A stretch of 64,000 bases of DNA from Chloroflexaceae bacterium (lineage in GTDB: Bacteria; Chloroflexota; Chloroflexia; Chloroflexales; Chloroflexaceae), in contig JAAUTZ010000006.1 of assembly GCA_012031225.1 (NCBI GenBank), forward strand, positions 20,534-84,533. The letters are read 5' to 3'. Below are positions 8,573 to 16,980 of the stretch, piece by piece. The notes below the pieces were generated by a model. That model saw only the letters and a program-made list of their open reading frames with translations, was not told the origin of the DNA and made no database searches. Numbering within the stretch: position 1 is the stretch's first letter; each line of letters opens with the position of its first letter. Position numbers and translations under genes: made by a program.

Positions 8573-10094
8573 TGATCCTCTCCTCTATCACAGGGGTTGG
8601 CTTTTCAGCTTCACGGATAACTTTCTCAATCTGCCCCGAACGCTCGCGGATGCGCTTGGCAATCTCGGCGGTACGTTGGCGAATATCTTGCAGCTCTTCG
8701 GGCGTGTAGAGCGTGGGATCGCCCACACCGACCATCTCCCGCGCCACTGCGAGGAAGTCTACCGACTGGTCGCCACGCGCACCAATATGGATGATCTGCG
8801 GCAGCTGCTCGGCAATCTGCTCGACACTGTTGAGGATCTCCTGCTGGAAGCGATACTCCAAGATTTCGGGGTAGTGGGCACTGCTCACAGCCCGAATATC
8901 GAGGGCTTGCGCTTCGAGCAAAGCCGCATTCGCCCGGGCTTCACTCTCGGCTTCAATCTTGCGCTGGCTTGCAAGCGCGTTCGCTCGATTGACCTCTTTC
9001 TCGCGGGCGGTGTTGATCTGGGCTTGATAGGCAGCAATCTCGGCGCGGATCACCGAGAGCTGCTCGTGCAAGCCCGCTAACTCTTTGTTGAAATCGCCCT
9101 CATCCTGCTCCTTGCGGAGCTTGAGTTCATACTCGTAGGTGTAGGCTTCTTTGGCCACACGCACCATCTCCGGTGCAGCCAAGTCCATCCGATACTGCTG
9201 GCTCGCTGGCTCGGCGTGGGTGATGTTGGCATTCACAAAGCGCACCGCGGGCAAGAATTGGCGATTGAGCGTATCCAATACCGATTGGGTACTCTCGCCC
9301 ACCAGATCGTAAATTGCCTCAGCTTTCTGCTCATAGATCAAGGCACGGGTGACTTCACTCACCGCGTTCTGGAGCTTCTCGCTGAAGCCTTGCGTGCCAC
9401 CAAGTGTAAAGATGAACTCGGATGGTTCCTCAACGCGGAACTGCAAAAACATATCCACTGACGCATTCATTCGCCCGGCAGTGGGGGCTTCGCGGATCGG
9501 TGCATTGTAGGGGTACTCTTTCGTCGTATTGACGATATAGTTCACGCGCCGCCAGAAGTTGAACAAACCCAGATCGGCGCGTCCAGCTGGCACCACCTTC
9601 ACGAGCTTCCCATACTCGGTAATCAAGGCTTGGCAGCCATCGGGAACCATCACGTAGCTACTACGCCACGCACTATAGCCCGCATACAGCAGCAACAGCA
9701 TCCAATAGTGGGGCCCAAACAAGGCGAGCGCAAAGCGGCCTTCGGCGAAGAAGCCCACTGCCCCATCAATCAATGCGGTAAACAGGAAGCCCATCACGCC
9801 GATAAAAGCCCACACCACCGTCCAGATCATCCAGCCATACGAACGCCCATCTTTGGGGATCACCACCGGCGAAATGACATTGATCATCTCCCCGTCGCGT
9901 TCGCGCTGAAAGCTCCGATTCAGCACTTCGGCGGCATCATCCAGAGCCACCGTCATCTGCACAATTTCGGTGCTGCCAGAGCTGGCACGTTCGCGGGCCG
10001 AGACGAAATCGCCGGCACTGGCGCGGAACTGCTGAAACTCCTCCGTCTGCATCAGTTCGGTTGCCGTCTGCATCATCTGTTGTAAACGGTTCAC
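8526..10094 (-). CDS. SPFH/Band 7 domain membrane protein (first of a pair)
   Basis: A 522-residue protein paralogous to its downstream neighbour: an N-terminal cytosolic segment of about 90 residues, hydrophobic segments at roughly 95-165 (WMIWTVVWAFIGVMGFLFTA and YWMLLLLYAGYSAW), an SPFH domain beginning at about residue 170 (VPDGCQALITEYGKLVKVV), and a coiled-coil region at about 340-420. The start is GTG 10094, with AAGGAG nine bases upstream. The product is probably membrane scaffold or quality control, like stomatin/HflK-HflC-type pairs. It is not close enough to HflK/HflC to name it so. It is transcribed divergently from the MFS gene. Confidence 0.85.
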   Translation of the reverse strand: MNRLQQMMQTATELMQTEEFQQFRASAGDFVSARERASSGSTEIVQMTVALDDAAEVLNRSFQRERDGEMINVISPVVIPKDGRSYGWMIWTVVWAFIGVMGFLFTALIDGAVGFFAEGRFALALFGPHYWMLLLLYAGYSAWRSSYVMVPDGCQALITEYGKLVKVVPAGRADLGLFNFWRRVNYIVNTTKEYPYNAPIREAPTAGRMNASVDMFLQFRVEEPSEFIFTLGGTQGFSEKLQNAVSEVTRALIYEQKAEAIYDLVGESTQSVLDTLNRQFLPAVRFVNANITHAEPASQQYRMDLAAPEMVRVAKEAYTYEYELKLRKEQDEGDFNKELAGLHEQLSVIRAEIAAYQAQINTAREKEVNRANALASQRKIEAESEARANAALLEAQALDIRAVSSAHYPEILEYRFQQEILNSVEQIAEQLPQIIHIGARGDQSVDFLAVAREMVGVGDPTLYTPEELQDIRQRTAEIAKRIRERSGQIEKVIREAEKPTPVIEERINDNRSESDTARLLED

Positions 10095-10440
10095 CTCGCT
10101 ACACTCCTTTCGCTATCTGGCGCGAGCAGTAAGGTCAGGCTACCCATAATACCCCTATGATACCATTTTCTGGGCGACTGTGCGGCGCAAGGTGACGGCA
10201 CAGCGATCAAGCCTACCCCAGCGTATTTCGAGCGAGCGGTGCGCTAGTGCTTCCTGAATATATACAATCAAGGTACATCTAGCAGGTATTTTCATCTGGC
10301 TCTCATTGACAAAACGGAAAATACTCGCTACTATGCTAATGCCTATACAGCAAGTTTCAGATAAAGTTCATACCTAAAAGCAATTCTTGTATAAGGGCTG
10401 CGACTGTCAATCGCCTGTTTTGAGCACAAAAGGGATACGC
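10095..10440. other. Divergent intergenic region between SPFH pair and MFS transporter
   Basis: About 350 bases without a credible gene. It contains the binding site for the SPFH gene at its left end, an A/T-rich section, and a near-consensus promoter for the transporter (annotated separately). An upstream in-frame TTG/ATG extension of the transporter frame to 10387 is not favoured, because ATG 10441 has its own binding site and begins the normal N-terminus. Confidence 0.6.
10306..10334 (+). promoter_or_regulatory. Sigma-70 type promoter for the MFS gene
   Basis: Perfect -35 TTGACA (10306-10311), a 17-bp spacer and -10 TACTAT (10329-10334). Predicted transcription start is near 10341, giving a leader of about 100 bases before ATG 10441. 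Confidence 0.7.
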
Positions 10441-12065
10441 ATGTCCACGTCTGTAAAGACTGCTGCTGCAAGCCCAACTGAAGCCACCCGTGCTTCGTGG
10501 CTCCCAATGATCATCATCGGCTTAGCCCAAATCCAAATGGTGTTAAATGTCAATGCGCTGCCTGTTTCGATAGGCCCCATTGTCGAAGAGTTTGAAACCT
10601 CGCCGACCACGATCAGCACCGCGCTTGTCGTCTATTCGCTCGCCGTGGCCGCCTTCGTGATGCTGGGCGCAAAGCTCGGCAAGATTATTGGCGCACGCCT
10701 GATCTTCCAAATCGGAGTGCTGCTGCATGGTTTGGCAATGCTCGGCATTGCCCTCAGCCCATCCGCCTACATCATGGTGTTTGTGCAACTGCTCGCAGGC
10801 TTAGCCGCCGCGATCCTTGTGCCCTCGCTCGTCGTCTTGATTGCCGTGCATTACAAAGGCCCCCAACAGGCGCAGGCTCTCGGCTATCTCGGTGCAGCAC
10901 AGGCATCGGCGGGTGTAGCCGCATTTATCGTCGTCGGCACCATCGGCACCGTACTCAGTTGGCGCATTCCCTTCGGCATGATCGCAATAGTTGCAGTGGC
11001 AGTGCTGTTCTTGAGCTTCCGCCTGAAGTCCGTCCCCAAGCAGAGCGGGGTGAGCATAGACTGGATCGGGGTGTTCCTTGCGGCCCTCAGCATCATCTTG
11101 ATTAGTCTCGGCTTCAACTTCTTGAATGCGTGGGGGCTGTTCATTGCCACACCCAATGCCCCTTTCGCCATTCTGGGGGCATCACCCGCCCCGATCATGA
11201 TTGTCGTGGGCGTTATGCTAGGGCAAGCCTTCTTCGCATGGTCGCTCAAACGCGAAGCCCTCAACCGTTCAACGCTGCTTGCGCTGGAGGTGCTGGACAC
11301 CCGCGTCGAGCGGGCCACCACCTTTGCGCTGTTCATCATCAGTGGGCTGGGGCCCGCCGTCAATTTCCTGATCCCGCTCTACATCCAGATTGTGCAGGGG
11401 CGCACTGGCTTGCAGACAGCCGTCTCAGTGATCCCCTACTCACTCGCCATTTTCACCGGCACAGCGTTTATTGTGCGGGCTTTCGGGCGGCTCACCCCCC
11501 GCCAGATCGGGTGGATCGGCTTTGTCGTGGTCTCCATCGGCTTAACGATGCTAGCTTTCACGATCCAGAATGAGTGGGGTACGCCACTCGTCATCCTCAG
11601 CCTGATCGTGCTTGGGCTAGGCGAAGGCTCGCTCTTGACCCTCGTGTTTAATGTATTGGTCTCAGCCTCACCAAAAGAACTCGCAGGCGACGTAGGCGCA
11701 CTGCGGGGCACCACCAATAACCTCTCGACGGCAGTTGGGACGGCAATCGCAGGGCGTTGTCGGTGGGCTTACTCACCGCCATCATTGGCAGCTATGTGGC
11801 CAGCAGCCCAATTCTTACCCCCCAGTTTACGCAACAACTGAATCTCGATAGTGCCGACTTCGTAAGTAACGATCAGCTGCTGGAGGTGCTGAGTACAACT
11901 ACCGCCACGCCTGCCGAGATCGAAGAAGCGGTCCAGATCAACACCGAAGCGCGGCTGCGTGCGCTCAAGCTATCATTCCTGTTTTTAGCCGTCGTTGCGC
12001 TGGTGGCGATTGTACCGGCCACTTTTCTACCCGATTATATCCCAGAAGAGATCCCTAGTTCGTAG
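10441..12065 (+). pseudogene. MFS transporter (DHA2-like), interrupted by one frameshift
   Basis: A major facilitator permease, about 14 predicted membrane helices in all. The N-terminal frame from ATG 10441 covers residues 1-437 normally (for example IIIGLAQIQMVLNVNALPVS and LVVYSLAVAAFVMLGAKLGK). At the GGG run 11752-11754 the frame shifts. The last part of the protein (TTG 11757 on: SVGLLTAIIGSYVASS, a final helix and the end PDYIPEEIPSS) continues in another frame to the stop at 12065. Restoring one G joins the two parts seamlessly (GTAIAGALSVGLLTAIIGS). The long periplasmic segment before the last helix is typical of 14-TM drug:H+ antiporters. It is either a real lesion or a sequencing error; four other genes here show comparable C/G-run indels. 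The substrate cannot be told from sequence. Confidence 0.85.
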
Positions 12066-12119
12066 GATCATCGTGACTTGTGTAGGACTATCAACGAACT
12101 GAGCACAATGGAGGAATCA

Positions 12120-13508
12120 ATGACGACGACTCTTGACGCAGCATATGCGTATGCAGAGACCCACGCGGACCGTTTTGTGCAAGAACTGGATGCGCTACTC
12201 CGCATCCCTAGCCTCAGTGGTGATCCGGCGCATGCGGGCGATGTGCGCCGCACCGCCGAATGGCTTGCCACGCACATGCAGCAGATCGGGCTGAACAACG
12301 CACAGGTGATGGAGACTGCCGGACATCCGGTGGTGTATGGCGAGTGGCTGGAAGCTGGTGCAGATCGCCCGACGGTGCTGGTCTATGGCCACTACGACGT
12401 TGTGCCCGCAGCAATGGAAGATGGCTGGGATACCCCGCCCTTCGAGCCAGTCATCAAGGATGGTCGCATCTACGCACGCGGCACAACCGACAACAAGGGG
12501 CAACTCTTCATCCACCTGAAAGCCTTTGAAGCCTGCTTGCAAGGTATGGGCACCCTGCCCGTGAACATCAAGTTCCTGCTGGAAGGCGAAGAAGAAGTCT
12601 CCTCGCCCAATCTGCGCCCATTTATTGAAGCCCATCTTGACCTGCTCCGGGCCGATGTGTGTGTGATTAGCGACACCTCGATGCGGGCCATAGATGAGCC
12701 AGCGATCCTGCACAGCCTGCGCGGGATGACCTACATCGAGGTGGAAGTGCGCGGCCCCGCCACCGATCTGCATAGCGGCTTCTACGGCAGTGCCGTGCAT
12801 AATCCGGCACTGGCACTGGTCGAGATCCTCGCCCAGCTGCACAACGCCGATCACAGCATTGCCGTGCCCGGCTTCTATGATGATGTCGTGCCGCTCACCG
12901 ACGCGGATCGGGCGATGATTGCCCACAACCCACTGAGCGAAGCGGAGCTGATCCGCCAGACGGGTGCGCCCGCTAGTTGGGGCGAAGCCGCCTACACCCT
13001 ACGCGAACGGGTGACAGCCCGCCCCACACTGGAGATCAACGGGCTAGTCAGCGGCTGGGGTGGCGCAGGGCCCAAGACGATCATCCCCCAAAAGGCTCTG
13101 GCCAAGATTAGCTGCCGCTTGGTGGGCAACCAAAACCCGCACCGTATCTACGAACTGCTCAAGCAGCACATCGAGTCACTTGCCCCACCCACCGTGCAGG
13201 TTGAGGTACGCCTGCTCACCACTGGCGAACCCGCCCTGATCGCCACCGACCAGCCCGCGATGCACGCCGCCGTGCGAGCCTATGAGCGGGGCTGGGGCGC
13301 AACCCCGATCTTTACGCGGGGCGGTGGCAGCATCCCTATCGTGGCCGATATGTACACCTTGATGCGGATCCCGGTTGTGATGATGGGCTACGGTCTTGAT
13401 GACGATGGGCTGCACGCCCCCAACGAATCCTACAGCCTTGAAATGTTTCAGCGCGGGATTAACACAGCGATTGTCTACCTTGACGAACTCGCCAACCTTC
13501 CGCACTGA
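12120..13508 (+). CDS. M20 family dipeptidase
   Basis: A 462-residue cytosolic zinc peptidase of the M20 (ArgE/DapE/CPG2) clan, closest to dipeptidases of the PepV/CNDP-like type. Metal and catalytic motifs are VYGHYDVVPA (first zinc His and the following Asp), GRIYARGTTDNKGQ (bridging Asp), and LEGEEEVSSPNL (catalytic Glu-Glu). A dimerisation lid domain follows around residues 205-320. ATG 12120 has GGAGG six bases upstream; a longer frame to 12078 is not needed. The gene lies in a run with the MFS transporter upstream and leucyl aminopeptidase and an AbgT transporter downstream, so the block probably handles imported peptides or amidated amino acids. Confidence 0.93.
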   Translation: MTTTLDAAYAYAETHADRFVQELDALLRIPSLSGDPAHAGDVRRTAEWLATHMQQIGLNNAQVMETAGHPVVYGEWLEAGADRPTVLVYGHYDVVPAAMEDGWDTPPFEPVIKDGRIYARGTTDNKGQLFIHLKAFEACLQGMGTLPVNIKFLLEGEEEVSSPNLRPFIEAHLDLLRADVCVISDTSMRAIDEPAILHSLRGMTYIEVEVRGPATDLHSGFYGSAVHNPALALVEILAQLHNADHSIAVPGFYDDVVPLTDADRAMIAHNPLSEAELIRQTGAPASWGEAAYTLRERVTARPTLEINGLVSGWGGAGPKTIIPQKALAKISCRLVGNQNPHRIYELLKQHIESLAPPTVQVEVRLLTTGEPALIATDQPAMHAAVRAYERGWGATPIFTRGGGSIPIVADMYTLMRIPVVMMGYGLDDDGLHAPNESYSLEMFQRGINTAIVYLDELANLPH

Positions 13509-13559
13509 TCTTGGACAAGCAATAACAACCGTATAACAGCAACAGAGGAGTCAGTACAC

Positions 13560-15020
13560 ATGGATGTCACCCTGAAACAAGGACGTATTCTGGATGAGGC
13601 GGCTGATCTCGCAATCCTTGCCACATATGCCGAAGAAGCCTTGCCGGAAGCCATTGCCGGATTGATCGAAGCCGATGATTACAAAGGCACCCCCAAGCAA
13701 ACCGCACTGATCTACCCGCGTGGCGCAGTTGTCCCGCGCCGTGTGCTGCTGGTTGGCTTGGGCAAGCGCGATGAGCTGAAAGCCAACACGCTGCGTCAAG
13801 CGGCGGCTATCGGGGTACAGCAGGCCCAGAAGCTGCAAGCTGCCAGTGTCACCATCGGGGTGCATGGCCCAATGCCACTGGATGAGACCCGCGCCGGGCA
13901 AGCGATTGCCGAAGGGCTAGCACTCGGTGCGTATCGCTTCCTGCGCTACCGCACCAACCTCAAGCCCGAAGAGAGCTTTGCCGTCAGCAGCGTAGCCCTG
14001 CTCACGGACGAAGCCAACGCTGCCACCCAAGCCGGCGTAACACAGGGGCTAGCGATTGCACGCGGCGTTACCCTCGCCCGTGATCTCGTCAATACACCCG
14101 GCGGCGACCTGACCCCGCCGGATCTGGCGGATGCGGCAGTGGCACTAGGCCAGCGCGTGAAGGTCACGGTAACCGTGCTCGACAAAACCCAATTAGAGGA
14201 AGGTGGCTTTGGTGGTATCCTCGCCGTAGGGCGGGCATCCAAGAGCGAACCGCGTTTCATCATTATGGAATACGGCACACCGAGCGCAGATACGCCCACG
14301 ATCTGCTTGGTGGGCAAAGGCTTGACTTTCGACTCCGGCGGACTGTCCATCAAGCCCGCCGATGCCATGACCACCATGAAGAGCGACATGGGCGGCTCGG
14401 CTACCGTGTTTGGCACCGTGCAGGCTGTAGCCGAGCTAGGCCTGCCGATCCACCTTGTTGGGCTTGTCCCTTCCGCCGAGAATATGATTGACGGCGATGC
14501 CTACCGCGTCGGTGATATTATCAAGACGCTGAGTGGCAAGACGATTGAGGTGCTGAACACCGATGCCGAAGGGCGCATCATTCTCGCCGATGCACTCCAT
14601 TACGCGCAACAGTATCAGCCCAAAGCGATCATCGAGTTCTCGACCCTCACCGGCGCAGTTATCATTGCGCTCGGTGCCTATGCCACCGGCATGATGGGAA
14701 CCGATCAGGCGTTGATGGATGCCCTCCGCCAAGCCGGTGAAGCGACCAGCGAGCGCGTCTGGCAGCTGCCCCTGTGGGATGAGTACAAAGAAATGATCAA
14801 GAGCGAGATTGCCGACATCAAGAATATCGGCGGACGACCCGCTGGCTCGATCACAGCGGGCGCATTTCTCGCCAACTTTGTCGGCGAGTACCCCTTCGTC
14901 CACTTCGATATTGCCGCGACGGGCTTTGAAGAGAAGCCCACCCAAGCCTACCATATGGCCGGCGGCACGGGGGTCGGCGTGCGCTTAATGGTGGAGTATT
15001 TGCAGCACTACGCCAAGTAA
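13560..15020 (+). CDS. pepA: Leucyl aminopeptidase (M17)
   Basis: A 486-residue cytosolic aminopeptidase that removes N-terminal residues from peptides using two metal ions. The M17 signature NTDAEGRIILADAL is present, as are the metal/catalytic segment GKGLTFDSGGLSIKP, the MKSDMGGSA segment and the conserved VGLVPSAENMI. The length is typical. ATG 13560 follows AGAGGAG. It lies 51 bases after the M20 dipeptidase and 82 bases before the AbgT transporter, all on one strand, which suggests co-transcription for peptide use. Confidence 0.96.
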   Translation: MDVTLKQGRILDEAADLAILATYAEEALPEAIAGLIEADDYKGTPKQTALIYPRGAVVPRRVLLVGLGKRDELKANTLRQAAAIGVQQAQKLQAASVTIGVHGPMPLDETRAGQAIAEGLALGAYRFLRYRTNLKPEESFAVSSVALLTDEANAATQAGVTQGLAIARGVTLARDLVNTPGGDLTPPDLADAAVALGQRVKVTVTVLDKTQLEEGGFGGILAVGRASKSEPRFIIMEYGTPSADTPTICLVGKGLTFDSGGLSIKPADAMTTMKSDMGGSATVFGTVQAVAELGLPIHLVGLVPSAENMIDGDAYRVGDIIKTLSGKTIEVLNTDAEGRIILADALHYAQQYQPKAIIEFSTLTGAVIIALGAYATGMMGTDQALMDALRQAGEATSERVWQLPLWDEYKEMIKSEIADIKNIGGRPAGSITAGAFLANFVGEYPFVHFDIAATGFEEKPTQAYHMAGGTGVGVRLMVEYLQHYAK

Positions 15021-15034
15021 CAGACTCCTCGCAG

Positions 15035-15064
15035 GCGGGCATAGGCCTGATGACCTGTGCCCGC
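15035..15064 (+). other. Strong hairpin between pepA and the AbgT gene
   Basis: An 11-bp stem (15035-15045 with 15054-15064, one G-U wobble) with an 8-base loop. No T tract follows, so it may be a processing or mRNA-stabilising hairpin rather than a terminator. Confidence 0.4.
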
Positions 15065-15102
15065 GCCAATCCTTTCATTAATACCAAAGTAAGGAGATCC
15101 CT

Positions 15103-16767
15103 ATGACCGCAGAAACCAGTGTCGCTGGTGGTGGTGGTGGTGGCGGCGGCAGTCGCTCGCTCACCGACAGATTATTGGATGGGATTGAGATCGTTGGCAA
15201 CAAAGTCCCCCATCCGGTGCTGATGTTCCTCTACTTGATTGCAGGTGTAATCGTCCTCTCGGCAATCCTTGCACTCGTTGGGGTAAGTGCTACCGAAGAG
15301 ATCGCCGTGCCGGTTGACGCAGCCCGCGAGGTGCTGTTCTACGCCGACTCAGCCGAGCCATCGGGAGTGATCACAATCCGCCCCTTCGATACCCAGTATG
15401 AGATCCGCGAAGAGACGGTAGCCATCCAGAGTCTCCTCTCAGTTGATGGTATTCGATTCATCTTCACCTCGTTTGTTGCCAACTTCGCGGGCTTCGGGGT
15501 GGTCGCGGTAACGCTCGTGGCCATGGCCGGCGTAGGCGTGGCCGAGAAGGCCGGCATGATGGCCGCCCTGATCCGCAAGCTGGTAGAGGTAGCCCCACGC
15601 CAATTGCTCAGCTTCTTCATGATCTTCGTTGGCGTGCTTTCAAGTGTCGCCTCCGATGCAGGCTACCTGATCCTGATCCCGCTCGCGGCAGCCGCCTTTA
15701 TGACAGTGGGACGGCATCCGCTGGCCGGCATGGCCGCCGCCTTTGCCGGTGTGGGCGCGATCTTCGGCGTAAACCTGCTGCTCACCCCCACCGATGCGAT
15801 GCTGACCGAGATCACCAACGAGGCGATTCTGGTGGCGGGCGGGCAGCCGATCATCATCACTGCCAACTACTACTTCTCGGCGGTTTCGTCTATCGTACTG
15901 GCTATCGTCGCCGTGTTTATCACCGAGCGCATTGTTGAGCCACGCTTGGGCAAATTCGATCCGAGCCAAGCGAGTGCCGCCCCTGAAGCACCAGATGTAG
16001 ATGAAGCTGGCGAAGCAAAGGGCTTGCGCTATGCGCTGTATGCCACACTCGGCATCATTGCCTTTGTGTTGCTGATTACGCTGCCGCCGGGCGCACCCCT
16101 GCGCGATCCAGAGACCGGCGCGATTATTGGCAATACGCCCTTTATGGATAGCCTGATCTTCATCATCTCGCTGATCTTCCTGATCGCTGGGATTGGCTAC
16201 GGCATCGGTGCCAATACGATCAAGCACAGCAACGACGTGATCAACGCCGTCACCCAAACCTTTGCGAGCCTCTCTGGGCTAATCTTTATGCTCCTCATGA
16301 TCAGCCAGTTCATTGCGATCTTCAACTTCAGCAACATTCCCACCGTCGCTGCAATCACGCTTGCGGGCTTCCTAGAGCAAGCCAACATCGGCGCAATCCC
16401 CTTGCTGATTGGCTTCATCTTTGCGATTGTGGTGCTAGACTTCATCCTGCCCGGCTTGATCCCCAAGTGGGCCATCTTTGCGCCAGTGTTCGTGCCGATC
16501 TTCCTACGCTTGGATGTCCCCCCCCAAACCCTGCTGGCCGCCTACCGCGTCGGCGACTCGCCGGTGAATACGATCACGCCGCTGATGGTCTATCTGCCCT
16601 TCATCGTCACGATTGCCCAACGCTACCAGAAAGATGCAGGCTTGGGCACGGTGATCGCCCTGATGCTGCCCTACGTGCTGATCATCCTGATCGCGTGGAT
16701 CATCCTCTTCGTGGCATGGTTTGCGCTTGGCATCCCCCTCGGTCCCGGCTACCCCGTGCGCCTGTAG
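15103..16767 (+). CDS. AbgT family transporter
   Basis: A 554-residue integral membrane protein with the family opening LTDRLLDGIEIVGNKVPHPV just before the first helix, and two helical hairpin regions typical of AbgT (for example IPKWAIFAPVFVPIFLRLDV and RVGDSPVNTITPLMVYLPF near the C-terminus). Family members import p-aminobenzoyl-glutamate or export antifolates. An unusual run of eight glycines follows MTAETSVA at the N-terminus. ATG 15103 has AAGGAG upstream. Placement after an M20 dipeptidase and M17 aminopeptidase recalls E. coli abgAB-abgT, where M20 enzymes split p-aminobenzoyl-glutamate. Whether the M20 protein here has that activity is inference. Confidence 0.93.
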   Translation: MTAETSVAGGGGGGGGSRSLTDRLLDGIEIVGNKVPHPVLMFLYLIAGVIVLSAILALVGVSATEEIAVPVDAAREVLFYADSAEPSGVITIRPFDTQYEIREETVAIQSLLSVDGIRFIFTSFVANFAGFGVVAVTLVAMAGVGVAEKAGMMAALIRKLVEVAPRQLLSFFMIFVGVLSSVASDAGYLILIPLAAAAFMTVGRHPLAGMAAAFAGVGAIFGVNLLLTPTDAMLTEITNEAILVAGGQPIIITANYYFSAVSSIVLAIVAVFITERIVEPRLGKFDPSQASAAPEAPDVDEAGEAKGLRYALYATLGIIAFVLLITLPPGAPLRDPETGAIIGNTPFMDSLIFIISLIFLIAGIGYGIGANTIKHSNDVINAVTQTFASLSGLIFMLLMISQFIAIFNFSNIPTVAAITLAGFLEQANIGAIPLLIGFIFAIVVLDFILPGLIPKWAIFAPVFVPIFLRLDVPPQTLLAAYRVGDSPVNTITPLMVYLPFIVTIAQRYQKDAGLGTVIALMLPYVLIILIAWIILFVAWFALGIPLGPGYPVRL

Positions 16768-16786
16768 CCGATGTATGTACTCGCGT

Positions 16787-16816
16787 GGGCGTGAGGCATT
16801 GTCCCTCACGCCCTTT
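16787..16816 (+). terminator. Intrinsic terminator after the AbgT gene
   Basis: Perfect 10-bp arms (16787-16796 and 16804-16813, GGGCGTGAGG and its complement) with a 7-base loop, followed by TTT. It lies 20 bases beyond the stop codon and ends the peptide-utilisation block. Confidence 0.65.
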
Positions 16817-16980
16817 GGATTGCCTTCTCGCCCCACTGCCCCACCGCCTCACATCGCCTCATTCCCCTGATACCGCACCGCCGCACGCCCGCGCTCGATT
16901 TGTGCTACCATGAAAGAAGCACGCAAACGACCCGCCCCGCACCGATAGATGCCAGATGAACACTAGAGGGAGTGATCACC

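Noticed and set aside
7439-8575. Long plus-strand frame of 378 codons opposite an SPFH gene, and similar long frames such as 4289-5083, 12195-12926 (minus), 18339-19157 and 29117-29857 (minus).
   Set aside because: All lie antisense or out of frame inside genes with strong family motifs, have no binding site, and show His/Arg/Pro-rich compositions typical of GC-rich shadow frames.
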